This document shows positions 51,315 through 60,788 of a DNA stretch of 64,000 nt, in pieces (within the stretch, counting starts at the first letter, position 1; each line of letters starts with the position of its first letter). The position numbers were made by a program, and so were the translations under genes. Origin of the DNA: Bradyrhizobium hipponense (GTDB taxonomy: Bacteria; Pseudomonadota; Alphaproteobacteria; Rhizobiales; Xanthobacteraceae). The notes beneath the pieces are model-generated. The model was not told the origin of the DNA. It made no database searches and saw nothing but the letters and a program-made list of their open reading frames with translations. The stretch is from the NCBI RefSeq assembly GCF_008123965.1, contig NZ_VSTH01000079.1:1-64000 (forward strand). Reading direction: 5' to 3'.

Positions 51315-51400
51315 CGTCATGGCCGGGCTTGTCCCGGCCATCCACGTGCTTGGCTCAACAAGCAAGAACGTGGATGCCGGCACAAGGCCGGGCATGACGA
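51315..51400. repeat. palindromic repeat (CGTCATGGCCGGGCTTGTCC type)
   Basis: CGTCATGGCCGGGCTTGT and ACAAGGCCGGGCATGACG are near-exact inverted arms, with CATCCACGT/ACGTGGATG inside. It lies between boxC and boxB, so it is probably transcribed. Confidence 0.75.
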
Positions 51401-51424
51401 AATGAAATCGCAAGGAGCACGGCC

Positions 51425-52876
<1,452 letters not shown>

Positions 52877-52903
52877 GGGCTGCTCGCGAGACGCGATCAC
52901 GCG

Positions 52904-52969
52904 CCACAACTCCGCCGTCGTCCCGGATCTGCGCTTACGCTTGTGCGGGACGACGGCGGAATTTGTGGA
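52904..52969. repeat. palindromic repeat (CCGCCGTCGTCCCG type)
   Basis: CACAACTCCGCCGTCGTCCC and GGGACGACGGCGGAATTTGTG are inverted arms around TTACG, forming a hairpin 27 bases after boxB. It may end the box transcript, but has no T-run. Confidence 0.65.
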
Positions 52970-53025
52970 GTGAGATACCCGCTTCGCGCTCAGCGCGTCC
53001 CGGGATGACGCACGCTTGGCGCGCG

Positions 53026-54525
53026 TCAATCCGCCACGACCTTGACGCGGTCGCGCACCTTCACCTGCGCGTTGCGATCGAGGCCGTTGAGCACGCGAAA
53101 ACGTTCGGCCGGGTGATCGACGCCGGCCATGCGGTGGGAGAGTGATTCCACGGTGTCGCCAGGCTGCACGGTGATGACCTTGATGCGCAGCGGGCGGGCG
53201 GCCTGGATCTCTTCGAGCGTCAGGCGGCGGAATGAATTAACGGTCTCGCGCGCGTTGCGCTCGCTCTCGGTCGACTTCTGCCTCGTCGCGAAGATGAAGC
53301 GGTAGACGTCGCTGCCGAAACGCAACGCGTAGACCTTGAACTGCCACTGATCGCCCTTGGCGGTGGCGGAGGCGGCCGGAAAGCCGTTGATGGTGATATC
53401 CTCGGTGGAGGTCTTGTCGACGCCTTCCATCCAGCCCGAATTGAGGTAGTCGCCGAGCGATTGCTCGGCCGGCACCCGCACGACGTCGAAGCGCATCGCC
53501 TGCGAGCCGCCGTCGCGCACGCCGATCACAGCCTGCGCAGTGTTGTCGAGCGTAAAATTGTCCGGCGCCTGGAAGGTGAAGCCGAGCTTTGGATGCAGGA
53601 ATCTGCGGCCGCGGACGAAGCCTTCGCTCGGGTCTTCGCCGTAGACAAGATTGTCGATCGCGGCGAGATAGCTTTCGCGGTCGCGCTCGCCGCCTTCCGG
53701 CGCACCGTATTGCCGCGCGATCGTCTGCGCATTCTGCACGCGCTCCGGAGTTGCCGGATGCGACGAGGTGAAATCCTGCGCGCGCGGATCGAGCGAGCTC
53801 TTGCCGGCCTTCAGCTCGGCATTGCGCTCCATCGCCGAGAGGAAGCGCGCCGCACCATAGGGATCAAAATGCGCGCGGGCGGAAATGCCGACACCGATGC
53901 CGTCAGCCTCGAACTCCTGGTTGCGCGAAAAGCTCGCCATGGTCAGCTTGGTCTTGGCGAGCGCGAGCGCGGTGAGATCGGGATCGCTGCTCATGTCGGT
54001 AACGACACGGGTGACGATCGCAGCCTGGCGCGCCTGATCCTCGCGTATCGCGGCGTGCTTGGACAGAACATGCGCCATCTCGTGGCTGAGCACGGAGGAC
54101 AATTCTGAGGTGTCGCTGGCGAGTGCGAGCAGGCCGCGCGTGACATAGAGCTGCCCGTTCGGCAGCGCGAAGGCGTTCACCGCGCCGGAATTGAGGATGG
54201 TGACCCTGTAGCCCTGGTCGGGACGGTCGGACGCCGCGACCAGCCGCTCGACGGTCTTGGTGACCAGCGATTCGAGCCGGGGATCGTCATAGGTGCCGCC
54301 ATAGCTCGCTAGGATGCGCTCGTGCTCCTTTTCGGTGGCGGGGGTCTGGGCGACCGCCGGCTTCGGCTTCGGCATCGCGATCGTCGGTGTCGTCGCGGCG
54401 GTCTGGAACCGGCCCATATCGCCGCAGCCGGCGAGGGCTGTGCCCAGCACAAGGCACAGCGCGGCCGCCGCAGCCCGCAGGCGGCGGCCATCACCTCGTC
54501 CGTGCCGTTCTAGCACCCCATCCAC
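53026..54525 (-). CDS. M48-family zinc metalloprotease lipoprotein with C-terminal LysM-like domain
   Basis: This 499-residue protein starts with a lipoprotein signal (CLVLGTALAGCGDM; lipobox LAGC). The metalloprotease domain has HEMAH in SSVLSHEMAHVLSK and the third ligand glutamate in NQEFEADGIG, as in BepA/LoiP-type M48 proteases. The C-terminus, VQPGDTVESLSHRMAG ... LNGLDRNAQVKVRDRVKV, is LysM-like, suggesting peptidoglycan association. It probably degrades or assists folding of outer-membrane proteins in the periplasm. It follows the SNase-like gene by 23 bases on the same strand. Confidence 0.9.
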   Translation of the reverse strand: MDGVLERHGRGDGRRLRAAAAALCLVLGTALAGCGDMGRFQTAATTPTIAMPKPKPAVAQTPATEKEHERILASYGGTYDDPRLESLVTKTVERLVAASDRPDQGYRVTILNSGAVNAFALPNGQLYVTRGLLALASDTSELSSVLSHEMAHVLSKHAAIREDQARQAAIVTRVVTDMSSDPDLTALALAKTKLTMASFSRNQEFEADGIGVGISARAHFDPYGAARFLSAMERNAELKAGKSSLDPRAQDFTSSHPATPERVQNAQTIARQYGAPEGGERDRESYLAAIDNLVYGEDPSEGFVRGRRFLHPKLGFTFQAPDNFTLDNTAQAVIGVRDGGSQAMRFDVVRVPAEQSLGDYLNSGWMEGVDKTSTEDITINGFPAASATAKGDQWQFKVYALRFGSDVYRFIFATRQKSTESERNARETVNSFRRLTLEEIQAARPLRIKVITVQPGDTVESLSHRMAGVDHPAERFRVLNGLDRNAQVKVRDRVKVVAD

Positions 54526-54548
54526 TTCGCTTAACCCGTGCCTGGCCT

Positions 54549-55319
54549 TTATGGCCTTACCCCTGTCGGCTCGCTTGCGCCCAGCAACTCGACCTGTCCC
54601 GCGAGGCGCGCATCGATACGCGGCCCCGTCGTGCCCTCGACCCAGCCCCGGACTCGAACGCGTCGATTTTCCAAGGACTTAAGGGCAACCCCGGCACTCT
54701 CGAACACCGGTAATATGCGCCTTGAAATAGTCACGGCAAAGCCGCGTGTCCAGTTTCGTCCGAAGTTGAGGTAAGTCGTTGCCCCAGCTTGCCGGACCGA
54801 TAGAACTTTGCCCTCGACCACCATAAAACGCCCGATCCCGGCCAAAATATCGTCCGAACTTTCCGCGTTTTTTATGGCCGACGGGTCAGCCCAGCTGCCC
54901 TTTTTTTGGCGCCGCGCCTCGGCCTCCGCCGCCATCAGGGCGGCAGCGCAGTCCTTGTCCGGAATCTCGGCGGAGACGATCGCCTCGCCCTGGGCGAGCA
55001 GGATGGCCTGCACCGAGATATCGGTTTCGCCGGTGAACATGACGGCAGCTTGGCGGCCGTAACGATCAGGCGCCTCGTCAGTGCCGCGCAGGGTCACGTC
55101 GTGGCCGACCAGAAGTGACGTCAGCGCCTGCTTCGTCGTCGCGGTTGGCTCGATCCCGGTCAGACGAATTTCACGGCCGTCCTCGAGCCGCACACTACGT
55201 GCATCGACGATGGCGACGACGCGGCCGTCGCCCTGGGACTCGAGCTGGCACGGTGTCGCGCGCGCGGTGTGACTCGCGGCGAGAAGGAATGCGGCGATAA
55301 GGTGAAACGGCCGTGTCAC
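54549..55319 (-). CDS. secreted thermonuclease-like (SNase) protein
   Basis: This 256-residue protein has a signal peptide (VTRPFHLIAAFLLAASHTARA) and an SNase-like OB fold: GRVVAIVDARSVRLEDGREIRLTGIE, RGTDEAPDRYGRQAAVMF and LLAQGEAIVSAE. GTG 55319 is taken as start; the longer frame to 55622 is encoded by the repeat at 55411-55490. In nucleases the motif would carry two arginines and a glutamate in IDGDT-R...E-R; here the first block reads IVDARSVRL and one arginine is replaced, so catalytic activity is uncertain. It is probably co-transcribed with the M48 gene. Confidence 0.75.
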   Translation of the reverse strand: MTRPFHLIAAFLLAASHTARATPCQLESQGDGRVVAIVDARSVRLEDGREIRLTGIEPTATTKQALTSLLVGHDVTLRGTDEAPDRYGRQAAVMFTGETDISVQAILLAQGEAIVSAEIPDKDCAAALMAAEAEARRQKKGSWADPSAIKNAESSDDILAGIGRFMVVEGKVLSVRQAGATTYLNFGRNWTRGFAVTISRRILPVFESAGVALKSLENRRVRVRGWVEGTTGPRIDARLAGQVELLGASEPTGVRP

Positions 55320-55410
55320 GTTACCCGGAGAGATTGCGTTGTGTGTCGATTTTAACTCAAGTGTGGCGGGGCGCGAAGAGGCTTCTTCACACTCCGTCAT
55401 TGCCTCACAT

Positions 55411-55490
55411 GCCGTCATTGCGAGCACCGCGAAGCAATCCAGGATCCTTGGCGGAAAGATTCTGGATTGCTTCGCTTCGCTAGCAATGAC
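55411..55490. repeat. inverted repeat GCCGTCATTGCGAGCACCGC type
   Basis: CGTCATTGCGAGCACCGCGA with AAGCAATCCAG and the inverted CTGGATTGCTTCGC...GCAATGACG form a palindrome of the same family as 25541-25633 and 56899-56969. It separates divergent genes. Confidence 0.8.
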
Positions 55491-55651
55491 GATGTGGAAG
55501 CAGCTCGCCAGACCCTGCCATTCCGCTTTGCGGAAAACGCGCGATGCTCTCGCCGCGCTTCTGCTTGCTGCGCTGTCGCGCATGCGGCATGATTGCGGCA
55601 ACAGCAATAACCAAGCCGCCATCAGAGCACGGCGCGATAAGGGAGGTCTTC

Positions 55652-55687
55652 AATTCAATGAAGCGAATTAATTCAATGAAGCGAATT
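55652..55687 (+). repeat. tandem duplication of an 18-bp start-codon segment
   Basis: AATTCAATGAAGCGAATT occurs twice back to back, at 55652-55669 and 55670-55687, each copy containing an in-frame ATG (55658 and 55676). Only the first ATG is at working distance from GGGAGG (55641-55646). Confidence 0.85.
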
Positions 55688-56881
55688 TTGTCGGGCATTT
55701 TTGCCGCCGCATTCGTCCTGAGCGCGAGCGCTGCGCAGGCCCAGGACAAGCCGCCGCTGAAGATTGGCGGCATCCTCGACATGTCGAGCCTGTATGCCGA
55801 CATCACCGGCCCCGGCAGCGAGACCGCGGCCAAGATGGCGGTGGAGGATTTCGGCGGCGAGGTGCTGGGACGCAAGATCCAGGTGCTGGCGGCCGACCAT
55901 CTCAACAAGGCCGATCTGTCTGCCAACATCGCCCGCGACATGCTGGACAATCAAGGCGTCGAGATGATCTACGACGTCGCGGCGTCCGCGACCGCGCTTG
56001 CCGCCGGCGAGATTGCGAAAGCGCGCAACAAGATCGTCATCTTCAACGGCCCCGGCTCGATCCGCCTCACCAACGAGGCCTGCGGTCCCTACACCGTGCA
56101 CTACGTGTTCGACACGTTCGGGCAGGCCAACGTGACCGGCCTTGCGGCCGTGAAGTCGGGCCTCGACAGCTGGTTCTTCCTCACTGCCGACTACGCCTTT
56201 GGCCAGGATCTTGAGAAGGACACCAGCAATGTCGTCATCGAGACCGGCGGCAAGGTGTTGGGCAATGTCCGCCACCCCCTCAACACGTCGGATTTTTCGT
56301 CGTTCCTGCTGCAGGCCCAGGCGTCGAAAGCCAAGGTGATCGGGCTGGCGAATGCCGGCGGCGATACCGTCAACGCCATCAAGCAGGCAGCCGAGTTCGG
56401 CATCACCAAGGGCGGCCAGAAAATCTCGCCGCTGCTTGCCTTCGTCACCGATATCGATTCGATCGGCCTGGAGACGGCGCAGGGCCTGCTGCTGGCGGAG
56501 GCCTTCTACTGGGACCTCAATGATGACACACGCGCATTCTCGAAGCGCTTCACCGAGCGCATGAAGCGGCCGCCGACCTCGGCGCAGGCCGGCGTCTACT
56601 CCTCCGTGACGCATTACCTCAAGGCCGTGAAGGCGGCAGGCACGACCGATTCGGCTGCGGTGATGAAGCTGATGAAGGAGACGCCGATCAACGACTTCTT
56701 CGCGAAGAACGGCAAGATCCGCGAAGACGGCCGCATGCTGCACGACATGTATCTGTTCGAGGTGAAGAAGCCGTCGGAGTCCAAAGGCCGCTGGGACGAT
56801 TACAAGCTGCTCGCTACCGTGCCCGGCAACGAGGCGTTCCAGTCACTGGAGCAGTCGCGCTGCCCGCTGGTGAAGAAGTGA
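55658..56881 (+). CDS. ABC-transporter solute-binding protein, Liv/aromatic-acid type (orphan, box-linked)
   Basis: This 407-residue protein has a signal peptide (MKRILSGIFAAAFVLSASAAQA preceded by six duplicated residues) and the type I binding fold (LKIGGILDMSSLYADITG; NTSDFSSFLLQAQASKAKV; GLANAGGDTVNAIKQ). It is paralogous to the proteins at 12766 and 21221, sharing FFLTADYAFG and LEKDTSN. Its place near boxB and enoyl-CoA hydratases suggests benzoate or a related acid as ligand. No transporter components are adjacent. The start ATG lies in a tandem 18-bp duplication. Confidence 0.88.
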   Translation: MKRINSMKRILSGIFAAAFVLSASAAQAQDKPPLKIGGILDMSSLYADITGPGSETAAKMAVEDFGGEVLGRKIQVLAADHLNKADLSANIARDMLDNQGVEMIYDVAASATALAAGEIAKARNKIVIFNGPGSIRLTNEACGPYTVHYVFDTFGQANVTGLAAVKSGLDSWFFLTADYAFGQDLEKDTSNVVIETGGKVLGNVRHPLNTSDFSSFLLQAQASKAKVIGLANAGGDTVNAIKQAAEFGITKGGQKISPLLAFVTDIDSIGLETAQGLLLAEAFYWDLNDDTRAFSKRFTERMKRPPTSAQAGVYSSVTHYLKAVKAAGTTDSAAVMKLMKETPINDFFAKNGKIREDGRMLHDMYLFEVKKPSESKGRWDDYKLLATVPGNEAFQSLEQSRCPLVKK

Positions 56882-56898
56882 CGGCGTGACGCAATCAC

Positions 56899-56969
56899 GC
56901 CGTCATTGCGAATCCAGACTGTCTCCGCGGATACATTCCTGGATTGCTTCGCTTCGCTCGCAATGACGA
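56899..56969. repeat. inverted repeat CGCCGTCATTGCGAATCCAG type
   Basis: This is a shorter copy of the 25541/55411 family. The left arm is CCGTCATTGCGAATCCAG and the right arm CTGGATTGCTTCGC ... CGCAATGACG. It lies between the binding-protein and enoyl-CoA-hydratase genes. Confidence 0.75.
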
Positions 56970-57012
56970 GCGTGGTGACAGCTCGGCAGAATAACAACAA
57001 GGGAGACCTGCG

Positions 57013-57804
57013 ATGAGCAACGACATGGTTCTGCAGAAGCTCGAAGGCGGGCTGCTCACCATCACCATGAACCGGCCTGAGCGCAAGAATGCGCTCAACC
57101 CGGACATGGTGCGCGCGCTGGTCGAGGCGGCGCGGCGCGCGGCTGACGATCCGGAGGTGCGTGCGGTACTCTTCAAGGGCGCCGGCGGCTCCTTCTGCGT
57201 CGGCGGCGACGTCAAGTCGATGGCGGAGGGCCGCGCGCCTCTGCCATTCGAGACCAAGCTTGCCAATTTGCGCCGTGGCATGGAGGTCTCGCGCATCCTG
57301 CACCAGATGCCCAAGCCGGTGGTGGCGCAGCTCGATGGCGCCGCGGCGGGCGCCGGTCTGTCGATGGCGCTATCCTGCGACCTGCGCATCGCATCCGAAT
57401 CCTGCAAGATCACGACGGCCTTCGCAAAAGTCGGATTCTCCGGCGACTTTGGCGGCACCTATTTCCTGACCCAGCTGCTCGGCAGCGCGCGGGCGCGCGA
57501 ACTCTATCTGATGTCGCCGGTGCTTACCGCGAAGGAGGCGCATGCGATCGGCATGGTGACCAGGGTCGTTCCGGATACCGAGATCGACGCGGCCGCGCAC
57601 GAACTGGCGCTGTCGCTGGCGCGGGGCCCTTCGATCGCGCTCGGCTTCATCAAGCGCAACATCAACAATGCCGAGCATCTGGCGCTGGAGGATTGCTTCG
57701 ACGGCGAGGCGATCCACCACACCCGCTGCGGCGACACCGAGGACCACAAGGAGGCCGCAAAAGCCTTCGTCGAAAAACGCAAGCCGGCCTTCAAGGGCGC
57801 ATGA
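57013..57804 (+). CDS. enoyl-CoA hydratase/isomerase
   Basis: This 263-residue crotonase-fold protein has oxyanion-hole segments SFCVGGDVKSM and LDGAAAGAGLSMALSCDLRI and the FAKVGFSGDFGGTYFL block. The usual second catalytic glutamate of hydratases (in GxPExxLG) is replaced here by GFSGDFGG with an aspartate, which is often seen in 1,2-epoxyphenylacetyl-CoA isomerase (PaaG)-like proteins. A GGGAGACC site lies just upstream. The stop overlaps the VOC gene (ATGA), so the two are co-translated. A role in ring-opening product processing is likely but the substrate is not known. Confidence 0.88.
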   Translation: MSNDMVLQKLEGGLLTITMNRPERKNALNPDMVRALVEAARRAADDPEVRAVLFKGAGGSFCVGGDVKSMAEGRAPLPFETKLANLRRGMEVSRILHQMPKPVVAQLDGAAAGAGLSMALSCDLRIASESCKITTAFAKVGFSGDFGGTYFLTQLLGSARARELYLMSPVLTAKEAHAIGMVTRVVPDTEIDAAAHELALSLARGPSIALGFIKRNINNAEHLALEDCFDGEAIHHTRCGDTEDHKEAAKAFVEKRKPAFKGA

Positions 57805-58571
57805 CGATGGCGCCCTATATGCGGCTGCGGCAGATCTGCCTGGTCGCGCCTCAGCTCGAGCCGGTGATCTCGGACATCGCCAGAATCATGGGCCTCGCCG
57901 TCTGTTATCGCGACGGCAATGTCGCCAAATACGGCCTGGAGAACGCGCTGCTGCCGGTCGACACGATTTTGCTGGAGGTGGTGGCGCCGTTCCAGGACGG
58001 CACCGCGGCCGGCCGCTTCATCGAGAAGACCGGCGGCCGCGGCGGCTATATGGCGATCTTCTGCTGCAACGATCCGGACGAGCGCGGCCGCAATGCCAAT
58101 GCGCTGGGCGTGCGCACCGCCAACCTCATCGACCATGCGCCCTATCACGGCGTGCAGCTGCACCCCCGCGACTGCCGCGCTGCCTTCATCGAGTTCAACC
58201 ACACCGATGGCAGCGACGACATTCTCGGCCCGTATCCGCCGGCGGGGCCGGACTGGCAAAAGTTCATTCGCAAGGATGTGACGCAGGCGCTGACCGGCGT
58301 GGAGATGCAGAGCCCGGACCCGACAGGGCTGGCGGAGCATTGGGGGAGGATCATTGGCGTTGTGCCCACCGTAGCGGCCGGTGGTGAGGCCGAGCTGAAG
58401 CTGCCCAATGCGGTTTTTCGCTTTGTGAAGGGTGGCAGCGAAATCATGAGCGCGCTGGAGTTTCGGGTCGCCGATGTGACGAGCGTGCGGCATGCGGCGA
58501 AGGCGAGGGGATATGCGGTTGCGGGCAACGAGTTCCTGCTGGGCGGGGTGACGTTCCGCATTGGGGCGTAA
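57801..58571 (+). CDS. VOC (glyoxalase-like) superfamily protein
   Basis: This 256-residue protein has two beta-alpha-beta-beta-beta VOC modules (LRQICLVAPQLEPVISDIAR and EMQSPDPTGLAEHWGRIIG). Metal-ligand candidates H149 and E163 are hard to place with certainty. ATG 57801 overlaps the enoyl-CoA hydratase stop, indicating linked function, perhaps a lyase, epimerase or dioxygenase acting on a CoA or acid intermediate. No finer call can be made from sequence. Confidence 0.82.
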   Translation: MTMAPYMRLRQICLVAPQLEPVISDIARIMGLAVCYRDGNVAKYGLENALLPVDTILLEVVAPFQDGTAAGRFIEKTGGRGGYMAIFCCNDPDERGRNANALGVRTANLIDHAPYHGVQLHPRDCRAAFIEFNHTDGSDDILGPYPPAGPDWQKFIRKDVTQALTGVEMQSPDPTGLAEHWGRIIGVVPTVAAGGEAELKLPNAVFRFVKGGSEIMSALEFRVADVTSVRHAAKARGYAVAGNEFLLGGVTFRIGA

Positions 58572-58606
58572 CGATCGTTGATGCCCTGCTGATGGGCGCG
58601 GTTAAA

Positions 58607-58763
58607 CCCTCTCCCCTTGTGGGCCCCCTTGTGGGAGAGGGTGGCTGCGCGAAGCGCAGCCGGGTGAGGGGTCTCTCTCCGCGCATGAACTGCTTCAGTA
58701 GAGCATGCGGAGGCAACCCCTCATCCGGCGCTTCGCGCCACCTTCTCCCACAAGGGGAGAAGG
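58607..58763. repeat. long palindromic repeat with duplicated left arm
   Basis: This copy has CCCCTTGTGGGCCCCCTTGT in the left arm, as at 34415, and GCTGCGCGAAGCGCAGC inside. It fills the gap between convergent genes. Confidence 0.8.
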
Positions 58764-58773
58764 AAGAACGGAG

Positions 58774-59592
58774 TCACCGCCCCCTGAAATTCGCGGCGCG
58801 CCGCTCTTCCGTGGCCTTCACGCCTTCCTTGAAATCCTCCGTCGCGCGCAGCCGGGTCTGTTCCTCGAGCTCGTGATTGGTTGCGGCCATGACGCGGTCG
58901 GCCAGACCCGCTCGCATCGTGGCGCGGGTCGAGACGAGGCCGAGCGGGGAGCATTCGGCGATCTCGCCGGCGAGCTTCAGTGCGGCCGCCTTCACCTGGT
59001 CCTGCGGCACCAGCTCGTTGGCAAGGCCCCATTTATAAGCTTCCTCGCCGGTGACGCGGCGGCTGGTGTAGAACATCAGCTCGGCGTTGTTCTTGCCGAT
59101 CAGCTCAGGCAGCGTCACGGTCAGGCCGAAGCCGGGGTGGAAACCGAGCTTGGTGAAGTTGGCGGAGAAGCGCGCTTCGGGGCAGGTGACGCGGAAATCC
59201 GCCGACACTGCAAGGCCCAATCCGCCGCCGATGGCGGCGCCCTGCACGGCGGCGACGATCGGCTTCTTGGCGCGGAAGATGCGCACGGCCTGGATGTAGA
59301 GATGGTTGATCGGGCCGAGGCTGTCGGCCGGATCGCCCTTTGCCGTCTTCTCGGCCTCGCGCGCCTCCTGCGCCTGCCGCGCCGGATCGCCGAAGTTGGC
59401 GCCGGCGCAGAACGCCTTGCCCTGCGCCGAAAGCACCGAGGCGCGGATCTCGATGTCGCGATCGAACTCGTCGAGCGCGTCCGCGATCTGGTTGATCAGC
59501 GAGATGTCGAAGAAGTTGAGCGGGGGCCTGCGGATCTCGATGGTGCCGACATGCCCGACCTTCTCGACGCCGATATCTTTATAGGTACTCAT
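58774..59592 (-). CDS. enoyl-CoA hydratase/isomerase (acyl-CoA degradation operon)
   Basis: This 272-residue crotonase-fold protein shows AQGKAFCAGANFGD and VQGAAIGGGLGLAVSADFRV for the oxyanion hole and FTKLGFHPGFGLTVTLP. As in the protein at 57013, the hydratase glutamate is not evident. It is 17 bases downstream of the acyl-CoA dehydrogenase gene on the same strand, forming the end of a three-gene beta-oxidation-like operon. Confidence 0.88.
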   Translation of the reverse strand: MSTYKDIGVEKVGHVGTIEIRRPPLNFFDISLINQIADALDEFDRDIEIRASVLSAQGKAFCAGANFGDPARQAQEAREAEKTAKGDPADSLGPINHLYIQAVRIFRAKKPIVAAVQGAAIGGGLGLAVSADFRVTCPEARFSANFTKLGFHPGFGLTVTLPELIGKNNAELMFYTSRRVTGEEAYKWGLANELVPQDQVKAAALKLAGEIAECSPLGLVSTRATMRAGLADRVMAATNHELEEQTRLRATEDFKEGVKATEERRAANFRGR

Positions 59593-59609
59593 GATGATCC
59601 TCGATTGAA

Positions 59610-60770
59610 TTAGCGCAAACCAAGCCCGCGGGCGATGATGCCGCGCAGAACTTCAGTTGTGCCGCCCTGGATGGTGAGTTTCGGCGCGGTCTTGATGGCA
59701 AAGTCGAGCTGCCGCTCCAGCGTCTCGCGGTTGGTCGCGGTCTCTTCGACGAAGGCGGCGAGATCGCGCACGCGGTGCGGCAATTGCTGCTCCCAGACCG
59801 TGCCGATGTCCTTGACGATGGAGGCCTCCACCACCGGCTCCTTGCCAGCCTGCAGCATGCCGGCGACCGAGACCGACATGCGCCGCATGGTGTGGAGCTG
59901 CGCCACCAGGCGGCCAATGCCCTCGGCGCTGCGCGTATCCGGATTGGAACCGACCGCGCGCACGAGCTCGGTCAGCACGTAATAGGTCTCCAGAAAGCGC
60001 TCCGGACCCGAGCGCTCGTAGGCAAGCTCGCTCGTCGCCTGCTTCCAGGCACCGTCGACCTCGCCGAGTACGTGATCGTCGGGTACGAAGAAATCGGTGA
60101 AGACAACCTCGTTGAACTCGTACTGGCCGGTGATCTGGCGGATCGGGTTCACTTGAATACCCGGCTGCTTCATCTTGACCAGGAACTGGGTCAGGCCGTG
60201 GCGGCGGTTTTCCTTCGTTGGCTGCGACGTGCGGAAAATCGCGATCATGTAATCGGCGATATGCGCCGACGACGTCCAGATCTTGGTGCCGTTGATGAGA
60301 TAGCCGCCGTCGGTCTTGGTCGCGCGCGTCTTCGCGGCGAACAGGTCGGAGCCCGAGTTCGGCTCGCTCATGCCGATGGCAAAGCAGATTTCGCCGCGGC
60401 AGATGCGCGGCAGAATGTCCATCTTGATGTGCTCGGGGGCGTATTTCAAAAGCACCGGCCCGCTCTGGCGGTCGGCGACGAAGAAGCGCCGCGTCGGCGC
60501 ATTGGCCACGCGCATCTCCTCGGTCACCACATAGCGTTCGAGGAAGGAGCGCTCCTGGCCGCCATATTTTTTCGGCCAAGTCATGCCGAGCCAGCCCTTG
60601 GCGCCGACCCGGCGGGAAAATTCCGGCGCGTCGGTGTCTTCGCGGTTGGGCTTGTGCGGATCGAAGGTGCCGGCGGCGATTTCGTCGGCGAGAAAGGCGC
60701 GCACTTCCTTGCGCAATTGCTCGCATTCTTCGGGCAGGCGGATCGGATCGAAACGGAGGGCAGCGGTCAT
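59610..60770 (-). CDS. acyl-CoA dehydrogenase (larger partner of a pair)
   Basis: This 386-residue flavoenzyme has the ACAD motifs CFAIGMSEPNSGSDL and NGTKIWTSSAHIADY, and the C-terminal FAD-binding region TIQGGTTEVLRGIIARGLGL. It is separated by 18 bases from a second, shorter dehydrogenase gene. Such unequal pairs often form alpha2beta2 enzymes, for example the pimeloyl-CoA dehydrogenase PimCD or steroid-ring FadE pairs. The substrate may be a dicarboxyl- or alicyclic-CoA from aromatic degradation. Confidence 0.9.
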   Translation of the reverse strand: MTAALRFDPIRLPEECEQLRKEVRAFLADEIAAGTFDPHKPNREDTDAPEFSRRVGAKGWLGMTWPKKYGGQERSFLERYVVTEEMRVANAPTRRFFVADRQSGPVLLKYAPEHIKMDILPRICRGEICFAIGMSEPNSGSDLFAAKTRATKTDGGYLINGTKIWTSSAHIADYMIAIFRTSQPTKENRRHGLTQFLVKMKQPGIQVNPIRQITGQYEFNEVVFTDFFVPDDHVLGEVDGAWKQATSELAYERSGPERFLETYYVLTELVRAVGSNPDTRSAEGIGRLVAQLHTMRRMSVSVAGMLQAGKEPVVEASIVKDIGTVWEQQLPHRVRDLAAFVEETATNRETLERQLDFAIKTAPKLTIQGGTTEVLRGIIARGLGLR

Positions 60771-60788
60771 TGGTCTGTCGTTCCCTGA

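Noticed and set aside
55389-55622. N-terminal 101 residues of the SNase-like frame
   Set aside because: They are encoded by an intergenic repeat (IASEAKQSRI-type peptides recur wherever this repeat is translated). A GTG at 55319 gives a normal signal peptide.
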